Shown: positions 34,375 to 43,030 of the stretch, piece after piece | How positions within the stretch are numbered: the stretch's first letter is position 1 | How the letters are laid out: each line of letters starts with the position of its first letter | Origin: Halobacillus litoralis | Lineage (GTDB): Bacteria > Bacillota > Bacilli > Bacillales > Halobacillaceae | Assembly: GCF_009856415.1 (NCBI RefSeq) | Contig: NZ_WMEZ01000007.1 | Location: 1 to 64,000, forward strand | DNA length: 64,000 nucleotides | Direction: 5' to 3' | Notes under the pieces: model-generated | What the model saw: the letters and a program-made list of their open reading frames with translations, nothing else | Told to the model about the DNA's origin: nothing | The model's database searches: none | Program-made: the position numbers and the translations under genes

Positions 34375-35376
34375 TTAAAAAAGTTTTGTTTCTATTCCTC
34401 TTTGTAACTGTTTTAAGTTTTTTTCTTTTTCTAAAAGCAGGTGTTGAGCTTCTTCATGGGAAATAGGTGAGAAATTAATCTTCTCCCCTGGACGCATTTG
34501 TGCGATTCTCGGTAAGTCGACCGTAGCCACTTGTCCGATTTTTGGATAACCACCTGTGGTCTGGTGATCCGCTAATAACAAGATAGGATTTCCATCGGGA
34601 GGCACTTGGATGGTACCGAATGTAACGGCTTCTGAAACGATATCTTTTTTATTTTCAAGATTTAAGGTCGTGCCGTTTAAACGGTAGCCCATACGGTCTG
34701 ATTTTGAATCGATTTGAAAGGCGCCGTTAAAGAAGTGTTCTTTACTCTGCTCTGTGAATAAGTCAAATTCACGGCCAGGCATAACTCGGATCGGCTGGTC
34801 GTTCTTCATATAATCAGTGAACTCAGGACCGACGAACCAGGAGGCTTCCTTAAAAGATGTAGCCTTATTCAACGTTTTAAGTTGTTCTTTCGAATCTTTA
34901 GGGAGGGAATCCGGTTGACCAAAACGGAGTTGGTCTCCTTTTTCTAAAGTTCGTCCCTCAAAACCACCCATATTTGCCCGCAGATATGTGGAGGCACTCC
35001 CCATAACCTTTCGTACCTGAAATCCACCCGAAATAGATAGATAGCATCTGAAACCTTTCTTTGGCTGCCCAAAGCGAAGTTCACTTCCTTTTTTTATGTA
35101 TAAAGGTTTCCACATCGAAACACTGTCACCGTCAATGATCGGCGTTAGGTTTCCCCCGCAGATAGCGATGAGGGCATCCTCTTGAAATTCAAGAACAGGT
35201 CCCATAAGCGTAATCTCCATTGTCGCTGCATCGACAGAATTACCAACGAGAAGGTTTGCAATTCGGTGGGCCTGTTGATCCATGGCACCACTTACAATGA
35301 CTCCATCCTTTTGATAGCCGTACCGGCCTGTATCTTGAATGGTCGTCATCAATCCCGATTTCAATACGGAAATCAT
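34375..35376 (-). CDS. pxpC: 5-oxoprolinase subunit C (KipA)
   Basis: The 333-residue biotin-dependent-carboxyltransferase-like protein (AHS2/KipA) begins LKSGLMTTIQDTGRYGYQKDG and contains LLADHQTTGGYPKIGQVA. It is a subunit of the 5-oxoprolinase complex. ATG 35376 overlaps the pxpB stop (ATGA), so translation is coupled. Confidence 0.94.
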   Translation of the reverse strand: MISVLKSGLMTTIQDTGRYGYQKDGVIVSGAMDQQAHRIANLLVGNSVDAATMEITLMGPVLEFQEDALIAICGGNLTPIIDGDSVSMWKPLYIKKGSELRFGQPKKGFRCYLSISGGFQVRKVMGSASTYLRANMGGFEGRTLEKGDQLRFGQPDSLPKDSKEQLKTLNKATSFKEASWFVGPEFTDYMKNDQPIRVMPGREFDLFTEQSKEHFFNGAFQIDSKSDRMGYRLNGTTLNLENKKDIVSEAVTFGTIQVPPDGNPILLLADHQTTGGYPKIGQVATVDLPRIAQMRPGEKINFSPISHEEAQHLLLEKEKNLKQLQRGIETKLF

Positions 35377-36086
35377 TGTTCCCCCTCCTTTAGATGTTTA
35401 TATTCGGCTTCATCAATGCGTGTGAAGCGAATGCGGTCTCCTGCTTGAAGTAGAGAAGGGTGATCTCTGTCAGCTTCGAAAAGTTTGAGTGGGGTTCGGC
35501 CAATCAACTGCCATCCGCCCGGGGTTTCGATAGGATATACCCCTGTTTGCTCTCCTGCAATACCAACAGAGCCTGAAGGAATCGAAAGTCTTGGGTCGTC
35601 TCGACGCGGTGCGGCGATTTTTTTATCCATTCCTCCGATATATGGAAATCCAGGTGCGAATCCTATCATGTACACGAGGTAGTCACCTTTCATGTGGATA
35701 TCTATGACATCTTCTTCGCTCATGCTATTGTGTGAAGCGACAAAGGAGAGGTCTGGTCCCCACTCTCCACCGTAACAGACTGGTATTTCTATAGTTCTCT
35801 CCTCAGAATGATAGGAGGAGGATTGGGATAATAAGTCTAGTACCTTTGTTCGTGCCCATTCATAGGGAAGGAGCTCTTGTGAACGTATTTTTTTAGCTAT
35901 GTAGTAGGGATTATATAGAATGGTTAGAGTAGAAAAAGCTGGGATGTATTCAATCATCCAGTCGGGCTTTTGTTCATCTAATTTTGTGGCAGCTTGACGT
36001 ACTTGTTGATTAGTTTCCTCATTTATCGATTCACCAAAATCAATAAGGAGGGCCTGATCTCCAAGAGGGTGAATGCTTATATTCAA
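35373..36086 (-). CDS. pxpB: 5-oxoprolinase subunit B (KipI)
   Basis: The 237-residue AHS1/KipI-family protein contains YMIGFAPGFPYIGGMDK and SIPSGSVGIAGEQTGVYPIE. In B. subtilis KipI also inhibits the sporulation kinase KinA. I use TTG 36086 (reads LNISIHPLGDQ), with AGGAGG eight bases upstream; longer readings lack homology. It is the first gene of the operon pxpB-pxpC-pxpA-ycsG. Confidence 0.93.
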   Translation of the reverse strand: MNISIHPLGDQALLIDFGESINEETNQQVRQAATKLDEQKPDWMIEYIPAFSTLTILYNPYYIAKKIRSQELLPYEWARTKVLDLLSQSSSYHSEERTIEIPVCYGGEWGPDLSFVASHNSMSEEDVIDIHMKGDYLVYMIGFAPGFPYIGGMDKKIAAPRRDDPRLSIPSGSVGIAGEQTGVYPIETPGGWQLIGRTPLKLFEADRDHPSLLQAGDRIRFTRIDEAEYKHLKEGEQ

Positions 36087-36278
36087 GAAAATACCTCCTA
36101 TGCATAGTATTGATGACAAGCAACCATATCGGATGCGAGGCTGTAAACGTTGACTGTGATAATCAAACGTGTAATTTTGGTAAGAAAATATCAAAAGATG
36201 TCATTTTTTCTAACTTATTCACGTTAATATCGTATCCTATTTTACCGGCTGTTTCAATTCGACGAAGGTCCCCGATTG

Positions 36279-36305
36279 GTTTAGTGGCGCTTTGTGGGAG
36301 GGAAT
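36279..36305 (+). promoter_or_regulatory. Weak SigB promoter candidate for the YdaT-like gene
   Basis: GTTTAG (36279-36284), 15-base spacer, GGGAAT (36300-36305). Spacing is long, but the paralogue downstream has a better SigB site. Confidence 0.35.
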
Positions 36306-36341
36306 AAAATAGATAATCAATGAATAAGGAGGGCGATTGAA

Positions 36342-36791
36342 ATGCCATGGGATACCGACGATTATCCGAGCTCATTTAAAAACCTGGAGACACCGATTAG
36401 GAAAAAAGCAATTGATATAGCGAATGCGATGATTGATGAAGGGTATAAAGAGGGACAGGCCATTCCTATCGCTACAGAGCAGGCGAAAGAATGGTATGAA
36501 AACGCAGATGAAAAAGAAATCAATCGTGTAAAGCAAATGAGTGATAAAAACCTGAAAACTAGGGACGAAGAAGGCAGGCGGGGAGAGAGTCGCCCTGAAC
36601 TACTGGAAAAGGGTCAGCATGTGGTCGCTCATGAAGAAGGATGGGCAGTAAAGACGGAAGATGCGAAACAACCGTCCGATGTTTTTGAGAAAAAGCAGGA
36701 AGCGATTGACCGAGCGAAAGAGATTGCTGAAAACAAAGGAACACAAGTAGTCATTCATAAAAAAGATGGGAGTATTCAGGAAAAAATGTAA
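36342..36791 (+). CDS. YdaT-like DUF2188 protein
   Basis: The 149-residue hydrophilic protein has an N-terminal helical part (TDDYPSSFKNLETPIRKKAI, then GQAIPIATEQAKEW) and a C-terminal DUF2188 domain (VVAHEEGWAVKTEDAKQPS, AIDRAKEIAENKGTQVVIH). B. subtilis YdaT is a SigB-controlled general stress protein of this type; function unknown. ATG 36342 follows GGAGGGCG. Its C-terminal half is duplicated in the next gene. Confidence 0.82.
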   Translation: MPWDTDDYPSSFKNLETPIRKKAIDIANAMIDEGYKEGQAIPIATEQAKEWYENADEKEINRVKQMSDKNLKTRDEEGRRGESRPELLEKGQHVVAHEEGWAVKTEDAKQPSDVFEKKQEAIDRAKEIAENKGTQVVIHKKDGSIQEKM

Positions 36792-36809
36792 ATCGATGGA
36801 GAATCATAG

Positions 36810-36835
36810 GTTTACGTCTTTTCGTAACAGGATAT
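36810..36835 (+). promoter_or_regulatory. SigB promoter of the short DUF2188 gene
   Basis: GTTTAC (36810-36815), 14-base spacer, GGATAT (36830-36835): five of six matches to each half with optimal spacing. Confidence 0.6.
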
Positions 36836-36872
36836 ATAGCTTATATAATAAATATTCAAGGAGGAATTCAAA

Positions 36873-37085
36873 GTGGCTGAAAGTAAAAAGCAAGCAGAAC
36901 ATGTAGTTTCTCATGAAGAAGGCTGGGCAGTTAAAGCAGAAGGTGCGGAACAAGCAACCAAGGTATACGAGAATAAACAGGACGCGATTGACCGTGCAAA
37001 AGAAATCGCCCAAAACAAAGGGACTTCAGCGGTCATCCATACCAAAGAAGGTAAAATTCAAAATCAATACGACTACAGCAGTTAA
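36873..37085 (+). CDS. Short DUF2188 protein
   Basis: The 70-residue protein is almost entirely one DUF2188 domain (HVVSHEEGWAVKAEGAEQAT, AIDRAKEIAQNKGTSAVIH). It is about 70% identical to the C-terminal domain of the YdaT-like neighbour, which indicates a local duplication. GTG 36873 follows AAGGAGG. A SigB-like promoter lies 40 bases upstream and a terminator directly after. Function unknown. Confidence 0.82.
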   Translation: MAESKKQAEHVVSHEEGWAVKAEGAEQATKVYENKQDAIDRAKEIAQNKGTSAVIHTKEGKIQNQYDYSS

Positions 37086-37093
37086 TCAAACAT

Positions 37094-37127
37094 AAAAAAA
37101 GCACTCTAAAACGAGTGCTTTTTTTAT
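37094..37127 (+). terminator. Terminator after the DUF2188 pair
   Basis: AAAAAAGCACTC pairs with GAGTGCTTTTTT, then further T. Confidence 0.9.
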
Positions 37128-37164
37128 GTGCATCTTTATAAAGGTAATTATTATTCAACTAACT

Positions 37165-37715
37165 GGCAGGGTTGTGTAAGACTTGATTTCGAGACTTTTG
37201 TTATGAGGGTTGGGGCTGCGGGGAATGAGTCGCTTTCCGCGGGAGCGCGGTGAGCCTCCTCGGAACTGCGTCCTGTGGGGTCTCTCCTAGCACTCTCTTC
37301 CCGCAGGAGTCTCCCCATTCCCCTCCGCCCCTTTGCCATGTGAGTGTCTCGAAATCACTTCTGGAATCAACTCATTTTCAACTGATGGAGATGAGTAGTT
37401 TTTAGTACACGTGTCAGGAATTGTATTCCTAATGCTTGATATAGAGAGATTCCTGCGTACACCACATGGACAGTGGAAGACTGTTCTACTGTGCGAAGGG
37501 GGTTCGTTTCTCCACTATATCGAATGGGGTGGTTGGGAAGCTGCGAGACTCCCGTGGGAGAAAGGAGATAGGCGAGATCCCGCAGGACGTAGTCCGAGGA
37601 AGCTCGGCGCTCCCCCACAGGAAAGCGAGTTGCTTCCCAACCACCCCTGACGCTCAATCAGGCAACGAACCCCGGAAACATCTCGACACTGAGTCTTCCA
37701 CAATCGGGAGCTTTA
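37165..37715. repeat. Composite palindromic repeat, copy R4 (inverted order)
   Basis: The 551-bp element begins GGCAGGGTTGTGTAAGACTT and ends TCTTCCACAATCGGGAGC. The GGGGCGGAGGG-type module (37210-37335) comes first, inverted, then the GGGGTGGTTGGGAAGC module (about 37523-37648), the reverse order of R2, R5 and R6. The gap 37086-37782 contains only this and a terminator. Confidence 0.82.
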
Positions 37716-37782
37716 GTTGAATAAGTGACGGGATGGGAAGTGTGATAGAATACGGGGGAGACTGAATGTGGAGGTTCCAAAA

Positions 37783-37977
37783 ATGAATGGACAAAAAAGA
37801 AGTGACATTAAAATAGGGGCAGAAGTGGAGATCGTCCTGAAGAAAGACCAACGAACAGGCGCGCTGACCAGTGGGAAAGTGAAGGACATTCTCACCAAGT
37901 CCCCGAACCACCCTCACGGAATAAAAGTGCGCCTGGAAGATGGTCAAGTCGGTCGAGTAAAGAACATACATTCCTAA
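37783..37977 (+). CDS. YwbE family protein
   Basis: The 64-residue basic protein matches YwbE (DUF2196): RSDIKIGAEVEIVLKKDQRTG and KSPNHPHGIKVRLEDGQVGRV. Function unknown; a small beta-barrel fold is likely. GGAGG lies eight bases before ATG 37783. Its promoter must lie in or just after repeat R4. Confidence 0.85.
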   Translation: MNGQKRSDIKIGAEVEIVLKKDQRTGALTSGKVKDILTKSPNHPHGIKVRLEDGQVGRVKNIHS

Positions 37978-37999
37978 GATTAGCTTCATTGCAAAAACG

Positions 38000-38029
38000 A
38001 AGAGCCCATGCAAAAACATGGGCTCTTTA
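38000..38029. terminator. Terminator after ywbE
   Basis: AAGAGCCCATG pairs with CATGGGCTCTT, between converging genes. Confidence 0.85.
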
Positions 38030-38058
38030 CATTTATTGAGAGAAATTAAAACGTACGA

Positions 38059-38457
38059 TTACACAGGGCTCTTTTGTTTTTCAAAATTCCTGTAGGGCAT
38101 TTCAATCGTGAAAAAAGCACCATCTTCGTCTTCTGTAACCGCTAGGATTGAATACTCTGCACCGAAGATTTGCTCCATGGCATAGTCCCCATTATCAAAA
38201 GGCTCGCCATCGATGGAAAAACCAGTTTGCAGCAATGTATGACGGTCTTCTTCTGTGAACTTACTAATTTCATTGAGTTGGACCATGGGACGGACTAGTG
38301 TGTCTCCTTCAGGCTCATCAAGAAGGTCGTAGTTAATCTGTATGTTCACCAAATCACGAGCTTCGCCGAGTATATCGAGTACGATGGTTTTGAATTCTGA
38401 TAAGTCCATAAGAAAGCGGACATCTTCCGGTTCAATACGGTCTAAGTATCGAGACAT
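38059..38457 (-). CDS. Acidic hypothetical protein
   Basis: The 132-residue acidic protein (many Asp/Glu; RIEPEDVRFLMDLSEFKTIV, EDEDGAFFTIEMPY) has no signal peptide or membrane segment. I do not recognise the family. AGGAGG is eight bases from ATG 38457. A good SigB-like promoter lies 35-60 bases upstream, which suggests a general stress protein. Confidence 0.65.
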   Translation of the reverse strand: MSRYLDRIEPEDVRFLMDLSEFKTIVLDILGEARDLVNIQINYDLLDEPEGDTLVRPMVQLNEISKFTEEDRHTLLQTGFSIDGEPFDNGDYAMEQIFGAEYSILAVTEDEDGAFFTIEMPYRNFEKQKSPV

Positions 38458-38491
38458 TTCATTAGCCTCCTTCTATGCTTCTATGGCTTAT

Positions 38492-38517
38492 ATTACCATG
38501 AAAGCGCCGCTTTAAAC
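38492..38517 (-). promoter_or_regulatory. SigB-type promoter candidate
   Basis: On the minus strand GTTTAA (38512-38517, perfect), a 14-base spacer and GGTAAT (38492-38497, four of six) precede the acidic protein gene. Confidence 0.45.
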
Positions 38518-38529
38518 CTATGTAAATTG

Positions 38530-38824
38530 GAAAAGCGAGAAGGACGGCCGCCCTTCTCGCTTTGTATACTTTCGGAAAATATCAAGTTTTACCTACTTGC
38601 TTTTATTGCAAGCGTTGTGGAACTTTGTCCATGTTAATGCCGCGGTTCAAAAATTCTACATGGTAGTTTTTGGCAACTTAAACGACGCAATCCCTACCTC
38701 TATTGCATCCTTACAGCTCCGAAGCTGATCCAGTGTGATTAAGTTGTATCAAAACGTAGCAGAATGCCAGTCTCATACAAATCACTCTTTTCTTTTCCGA
38801 GTTACCTTCTAATGAAGGCACTAT
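38530..38824 (-). ncRNA. Candidate structured RNA of about 295 nt, family unknown
   Basis: A consensus promoter (38831-38859) starts a transcript that ends at a GC-rich hairpin (38532-38563, AAGCGAGAAGG/CCTTCTCGCTT) followed by TTTT. No good gene fits between. Internal pairings include CAGCTTCGGAGCTG and a possible closing stem CGGAAAA/TTTTCCG. Tiny readings exist (21 codons starting at an ATG near 38773; others in shifted frames), so a degraded gene is an alternative. 6S RNA was considered but not established. Confidence 0.4.
38532..38563. terminator. GC-rich terminator-like hairpin
   Basis: AAAGCGAGAAGG pairs with CCTTCTCGCTTT; only four T follow on the minus strand, so termination may be partial. 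Confidence 0.6.
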
Positions 38825-38830
38825 TAAATC

Positions 38831-38859
38831 ATTATAAACTTTATATTTATAGATGTCAA
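38831..38859 (-). promoter_or_regulatory. Perfect consensus sigmaA promoter
   Basis: Minus strand TTGACA (38854-38859), exactly 17 bases, TATAAT (38831-38836). Both hexamers match the consensus fully, rare for a region without a recognised gene. Confidence 0.85.
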
Positions 38860-38889
38860 TAGTATACGTTTTGGAAAACTACCATCCAT

Positions 38890-39879
38890 TCATAGTTTCA
38901 CGATCGATCGACCGCGTGTTTTTCCTTGTAGAATATTTTCCAGTGTTTCAGGTACTTCGTTCAGAGTATGAACGACTTTGATTCGGTCGAAGACCTCTTT
39001 GATTTTTAAGTCATTGGCCATACGGTGCCATACTTTTTTTCTCTGGTCCATGGGACAATTGACAGAATCAATACCAATAAGGGATATACCCCGTAGAATA
39101 AAAGGATAAACCTGTGTAGGCACTTTTGTACCCCCGGTCAGTCCACTTACAGCTGCGGCACCTCCGTACTTCAATTGACTAAGAATGGAGGCGAGTTGTT
39201 CTCCTCCGACAGGATCGACAGCTCCGGCCCAACGTCCGCTTGCTATTGCTCGAAGATTCCCATCGTAAACCTCTTGACGAGAAATGATTTTAGAAGCGCC
39301 TAAGTCTTTTAAGTATTCTTCATGTTCAGGGCTTCCTGTACTTGCTTCCACGGTATAGCCTCTTTTGGCAAGCATGGCAACCGCTATGCTGCCAACACCA
39401 CCGGAAGCTCCGGTTACGAGAACCGGACCCTGTTCAGGAGTGAGACCGCTTTCTTCCAGACGATGGAGGGAAAGCGCAGCCGTAAAACCTGCAGTTCCGT
39501 AAATCATCGCTTCTTCTGTCGTCAACCCTTCGGGAAGATGGACCACCCATTCAGCGGGGATACTGGCGTATTCACTGTAACCCCCGTGATGGTTGACGCC
39601 GATTTCATAACTGGTAGCGATGACATCATCGCCCTCCTTAAACCTTCCATCATTGGAACGAACCACTTTTCCGGCCAAATCGATGCCTGGAATGATCGGG
39701 TAATCCTTAACGAGAGGGTTATCCGGCTGGGTAACCATTCCATCTTTGTAGTTGACGCTGGAATACTGGACTTTGATTAAAACGTCGCTCGAAGGCAGAT
39801 CAGAAAAAGAAAGTTCTTGAACTGAACCATGAATACCTTCTTCCGTTTGATCGACTTTATATGCTTTAAAAGTTGTCAA
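38890..39879 (-). CDS. YhdH/YhfP-family quinone oxidoreductase (acryloyl-CoA reductase-like)
   Basis: The 329-residue MDR enzyme has the family start YKVDQ and the features VQYSSVNYKDGMVTQ, PGIDLAGKVV, VTGASGGVGSIAVAMLAKRG. YhdH/YhfP proteins reduce acryloyl-CoA or quinone-like enones with NADPH. TTG 39879 follows GAGGTG by five bases. It is 20 bases after the small hydrophilic gene and probably cotranscribed with it. Confidence 0.88.
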   Translation of the reverse strand: MTTFKAYKVDQTEEGIHGSVQELSFSDLPSSDVLIKVQYSSVNYKDGMVTQPDNPLVKDYPIIPGIDLAGKVVRSNDGRFKEGDDVIATSYEIGVNHHGGYSEYASIPAEWVVHLPEGLTTEEAMIYGTAGFTAALSLHRLEESGLTPEQGPVLVTGASGGVGSIAVAMLAKRGYTVEASTGSPEHEEYLKDLGASKIISRQEVYDGNLRAIASGRWAGAVDPVGGEQLASILSQLKYGGAAAVSGLTGGTKVPTQVYPFILRGISLIGIDSVNCPMDQRKKVWHRMANDLKIKEVFDRIKVVHTLNEVPETLENILQGKTRGRSIVKL

Positions 39880-39899
39880 CCTATCACCTCATTTCCATG

Positions 39900-40091
39900 T
39901 TAAGGGCGGAGGTCTTCATCGTAATCTTCCTCCGTTACAGAATCCTGCTTGGATTTCCTACCCTTTTCTTGTTCGCGCTCTTCTTTTTTCACTTCTTCAT
40001 CAGGAATGCCATCAATCAACTGTTCTTTTTTTAGTTTTTCTTGGAAGCTTTGGTCGTTTTCAGATACTTTGTTGCGTTTTTGATCAGCCAT
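39900..40091 (-). CDS. Small highly charged protein
   Basis: The 63-residue protein is rich in Lys, Glu and Asp (KEQLIDGIPDEEVKKEERE) and should be disordered or helical. No family recognised. I use ATG 40091 (MADQKRNKVS), with GGAGGTG six bases upstream; a longer reading lacks a ribosome site. Confidence 0.6.
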   Translation of the reverse strand: MADQKRNKVSENDQSFQEKLKKEQLIDGIPDEEVKKEEREQEKGRKSKQDSVTEEDYDEDLRP

Positions 40092-40203
40092 CTCTTTCAC
40101 CTCCAGAAAATGGGTGTCCCGGTTATGGTTCCTTTTTACATAAAGAGTTAAACTTAGATCTAACCAGGTGCATGAAAAAAAGCCGTCCAAATGATGGCGG
40201 CTT

Positions 40204-40839
40204 TTATTTATCGGTGAATTTGCGTTTAATGGATTGGAAAAGCGTGGTTTGCATCAAGTAATCTAACGTGGTGCTGATCACGAGGCCATGAATGACGACC
40301 CCGAGAATGGTGAAGATGACGATGATGACATGTCCCACCATCGTTTCAGGTTCAAATCCAGACTTGCCGAAGAAGGTGAGGGAGAGGATGGCACTAAGCC
40401 AAGCATCTCCATAAGTGTCTAATTCATTTTCTACTAAATTTAGGGGGATGATTAAAAGGAATACAAGAATGAAGGTGACCCCAGTTACCGTTAAGACATG
40501 CTGCCTTTTAAGGAAACGTATAAAAGGCATCGTGTAATATTTTGTAATGGATTTCAACCTCAAGAGGTGAAGGATTCTTGCAAATCTTGCAAACTGAAAA
40601 ATAGCGTCTAAGGGAATGGCGGCAATGACAATGAAGGGGTGCTTTTTTATGAAACCCCATTTGCTTTCAGCTCTATATAAACGGTAAAGGAAGTCAAGGA
40701 AGAAGATGGACCATGTCGTCCAAACGATCACACTGTTATAGCCGGTTTGCTGCCAAATCGTCGCGACGGAAAGAGCGGCAAGAGCGACCATGAATAATTC
40801 ATAGAAGGTTTTACTGGAATTTCTAGTTTGTAGTCCCAT
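40204..40839 (-). CDS. Voltage-gated-type ion channel with an atypical pore
   Basis: The 211-residue membrane protein has the voltage-sensor arrangement: about four N-terminal segments including an S4-like RFARILHLLRLKSI, then a pore region between two further segments. The pore loop reads LSLTFFGKSGFEPETMVG, in which the K+ filter TVGYGD and the Na+ filter TLESW are both absent. It may be a nonselective channel, or a diverged sensor. GGGAGAGAGG precedes ATG 40839. Confidence 0.72.
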   Translation of the reverse strand: MGLQTRNSSKTFYELFMVALAALSVATIWQQTGYNSVIVWTTWSIFFLDFLYRLYRAESKWGFIKKHPFIVIAAIPLDAIFQFARFARILHLLRLKSITKYYTMPFIRFLKRQHVLTVTGVTFILVFLLIIPLNLVENELDTYGDAWLSAILSLTFFGKSGFEPETMVGHVIIVIFTILGVVIHGLVISTTLDYLMQTTLFQSIKRKFTDK

Positions 40840-40905
40840 CGTCTTGCCTCTCTCCCTAATTTTGTCGATTGGACACTATTATATCATTCTATTAAGTGGA
40901 GAACA

Positions 40906-42924
40906 TTAACTTTGGCGGATGTAATTAGCACCGGATTCTGTGATCTGTGTGCCTGCCCGGCCGCGTTTGATTGTAACGAATCCACGTTCTTTTAGCTCTG
41001 CCAAAACTCTGCGAATCTGTTGTTCTGATAATGGGTTGGACTCTTCTGAGGAAAGTTGTTCATATATTTTCTTGCGGCTCGCATTGATCATCGCTTCGTT
41101 CAATGCCAAGACAATCGATAGCACTTTCTTATTCAAATGATCATCCACGAGACTTGTCGTTTCTCGCTTCGTATTCTTCTTCGGTCTTTGGAAAAAATCC
41201 TCACCAGGAAGGTCATTGACCGTAATGGTGTCCCCTTCTGAAACCGTAAGCAGATAGGAAATCGTATTTTTTAATTCACGAATGTTCCCAAACCAATCAT
41301 AGCTCATCAATTCTCCAATCAATCCTTTGCCCAGAGCCTTATTTGGGGTGTGGTTTTCAAGTAAAAATTGTTCCACAAGTGCAGGAATGTCTGTTTTTCG
41401 TTCTCTGAGTGGAGGGACGGAAACGTATAGAACTTTAAGTCTGTGGTAAAGGTCTTCTCTGAATTTCCCCTGATCGATCAGCTCAAGTAAATCCTTATTC
41501 GTAGCGGCGATGATCCTTACGTTAATGGGGATGGTTTTCGACCCTCCGATCTTACGAATTTCCATCTCTTGGATCACACGTAACAACCGGGCTTGCAGCT
41601 TCAAACTGATATCTCCAATTTCATCAAGGAAAATGGTTCCGCCATCTGCTTGTTCAAACAATCCTTTCTTGCCGCCTTTTTTGGCTCCGGTAAAGGCTCC
41701 TTCTTCATAACCGAACAGTTCACTTTCCAATAAGTCTTCGGGTAGTGCGCTGAAGTTCACAGCAAGAAAAGGTTCATAAAGGCGGTCGGACTCATGATGG
41801 ATCGCATGGGCGAACAGTTCTTTGCCGGTGCCGCTTTCCCCGTGTATTAAAACAGGGAGAGGAGTCTTCGCAAGTTTATACCCGATGGTTTTCGCTCTTC
41901 GAATGGCTGGACTGTTTCCAATGATATCTTTAAATGTGTACTTCGCGATATATCCCGTTTTTAACAACTGCTTTCGGGCTGCTTTTTCCATCGTGATGGT
42001 TTCATCTGAATTTTTGAAAATGAAGATTACATTGTCACTTTCTTCCCATTGGACGCGATAGAGCATAAGGTTGTAACCGTTCAAAGAAAAATACATCCCT
42101 TCATCCTGCGGGTTGGTTATGAATTCAAGAAGTTTAGGATCTTTGAACAATTGTCGTACCGGCTTACCCATGGCGTGCGTACGGGATAGTCCGCTGTATT
42201 CTTCGATGAAAGGGTTGAATACGGTGACCTTTTGGTCGGAGTCGATGGCCATGACGCCATCATTTACCCCGTCGACTACTTGTTGAAGGTGTTGGTTTAA
42301 AAGTTCTGTCTGTTTGTTCATTTCTGAAAGCTTTTTACTCAACTCAATGATTTTTCCGGTGTATCGATTCGATATCGTTCCGCCGAGTTTTTCTTTTAAA
42401 TGGAAGTGATCGAGAATTTCAATTAATGTTGTAATATCGATAAGTCGGACGCCGATGTCAATGACCTTTTCTACCGAAGGAGGGGCAAGGGTTACCTCCC
42501 CTGGCGTAATGGCGGTAGGGATCCCATGTGTATTCTTTTGACCGGGATAATAAGCGGTGAACGTAAGGTGGTTCATCCCCATCCTTTTTAATGTATCGAT
42601 CGTTTCTTCTGCCATTTCGGAAGTGTCATTGACACACAGGACAGAGGTTCCTTCTTCTAATTCCAACAATCGTTCAATGTGTTGATAATTGATCGTACGG
42701 ATGGCTGTTTTATGTGGTGATCCGGGAGCGATGAAAGGGGCAGCTTCTTTTTCAATTAAATAGGAAGAAAATATGATTAAATCATCGCTGACTTGATCGG
42801 GGACATATTCATCGACAGCGTAGCTCTCAATATGAATGAACTCTCCTAAGATGTCTTCCAATTGTTCGTGCAGTGTCGTTTTTGTTTCTTTTGTTCCCGT
42901 TAACAAGGTTAATTGGTTTTTCAT
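40906..42924 (-). CDS. Sigma-54-dependent transcriptional activator with PrpR-N and PAS domains
   Basis: The 672-residue protein has an N-terminal PrpR-type sensor (to about 190), a coiled coil, a PAS domain (about 210-310), and an AAA+ domain with Walker A GESGTGKELFA, the sigma-54 contact GAFTGA, Walker B GGTIFLDEIGD and FREDLYHRL. Instead of a Fis helix-turn-helix, the C-terminus (about 600-672) resembles a winged helix (LSEQQIRRVLAELKERGF). It is divergent from a perfect sigma-54 promoter, so it should control the YfcC/iadA operon. The effector is unknown. Confidence 0.9.
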   Translation of the reverse strand: MKNQLTLLTGTKETKTTLHEQLEDILGEFIHIESYAVDEYVPDQVSDDLIIFSSYLIEKEAAPFIAPGSPHKTAIRTINYQHIERLLELEEGTSVLCVNDTSEMAEETIDTLKRMGMNHLTFTAYYPGQKNTHGIPTAITPGEVTLAPPSVEKVIDIGVRLIDITTLIEILDHFHLKEKLGGTISNRYTGKIIELSKKLSEMNKQTELLNQHLQQVVDGVNDGVMAIDSDQKVTVFNPFIEEYSGLSRTHAMGKPVRQLFKDPKLLEFITNPQDEGMYFSLNGYNLMLYRVQWEESDNVIFIFKNSDETITMEKAARKQLLKTGYIAKYTFKDIIGNSPAIRRAKTIGYKLAKTPLPVLIHGESGTGKELFAHAIHHESDRLYEPFLAVNFSALPEDLLESELFGYEEGAFTGAKKGGKKGLFEQADGGTIFLDEIGDISLKLQARLLRVIQEMEIRKIGGSKTIPINVRIIAATNKDLLELIDQGKFREDLYHRLKVLYVSVPPLRERKTDIPALVEQFLLENHTPNKALGKGLIGELMSYDWFGNIRELKNTISYLLTVSEGDTITVNDLPGEDFFQRPKKNTKRETTSLVDDHLNKKVLSIVLALNEAMINASRKKIYEQLSSEESNPLSEQQIRRVLAELKERGFVTIKRGRAGTQITESGANYIRQS

Positions 42925-43030
42925 CCGATCACTCCTCTTTTTTGTTCTTATTGGTTTATATTATAACACCCAATTAAAACCTATTTTAGATAAACGGCCT
43001 TTTTTGAGGCGGAATATTCAGAAAATGTTT

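Noticed and set aside
38530-38824. 6S RNA identification
   Set aside because: Size and promoter would fit, but I could not confirm the long central-bubble fold, so I left the family open.
40204-40839. Standard voltage-gated K+ channel
   Set aside because: No TVGYGD-like filter is present, so K+ selectivity cannot be claimed.
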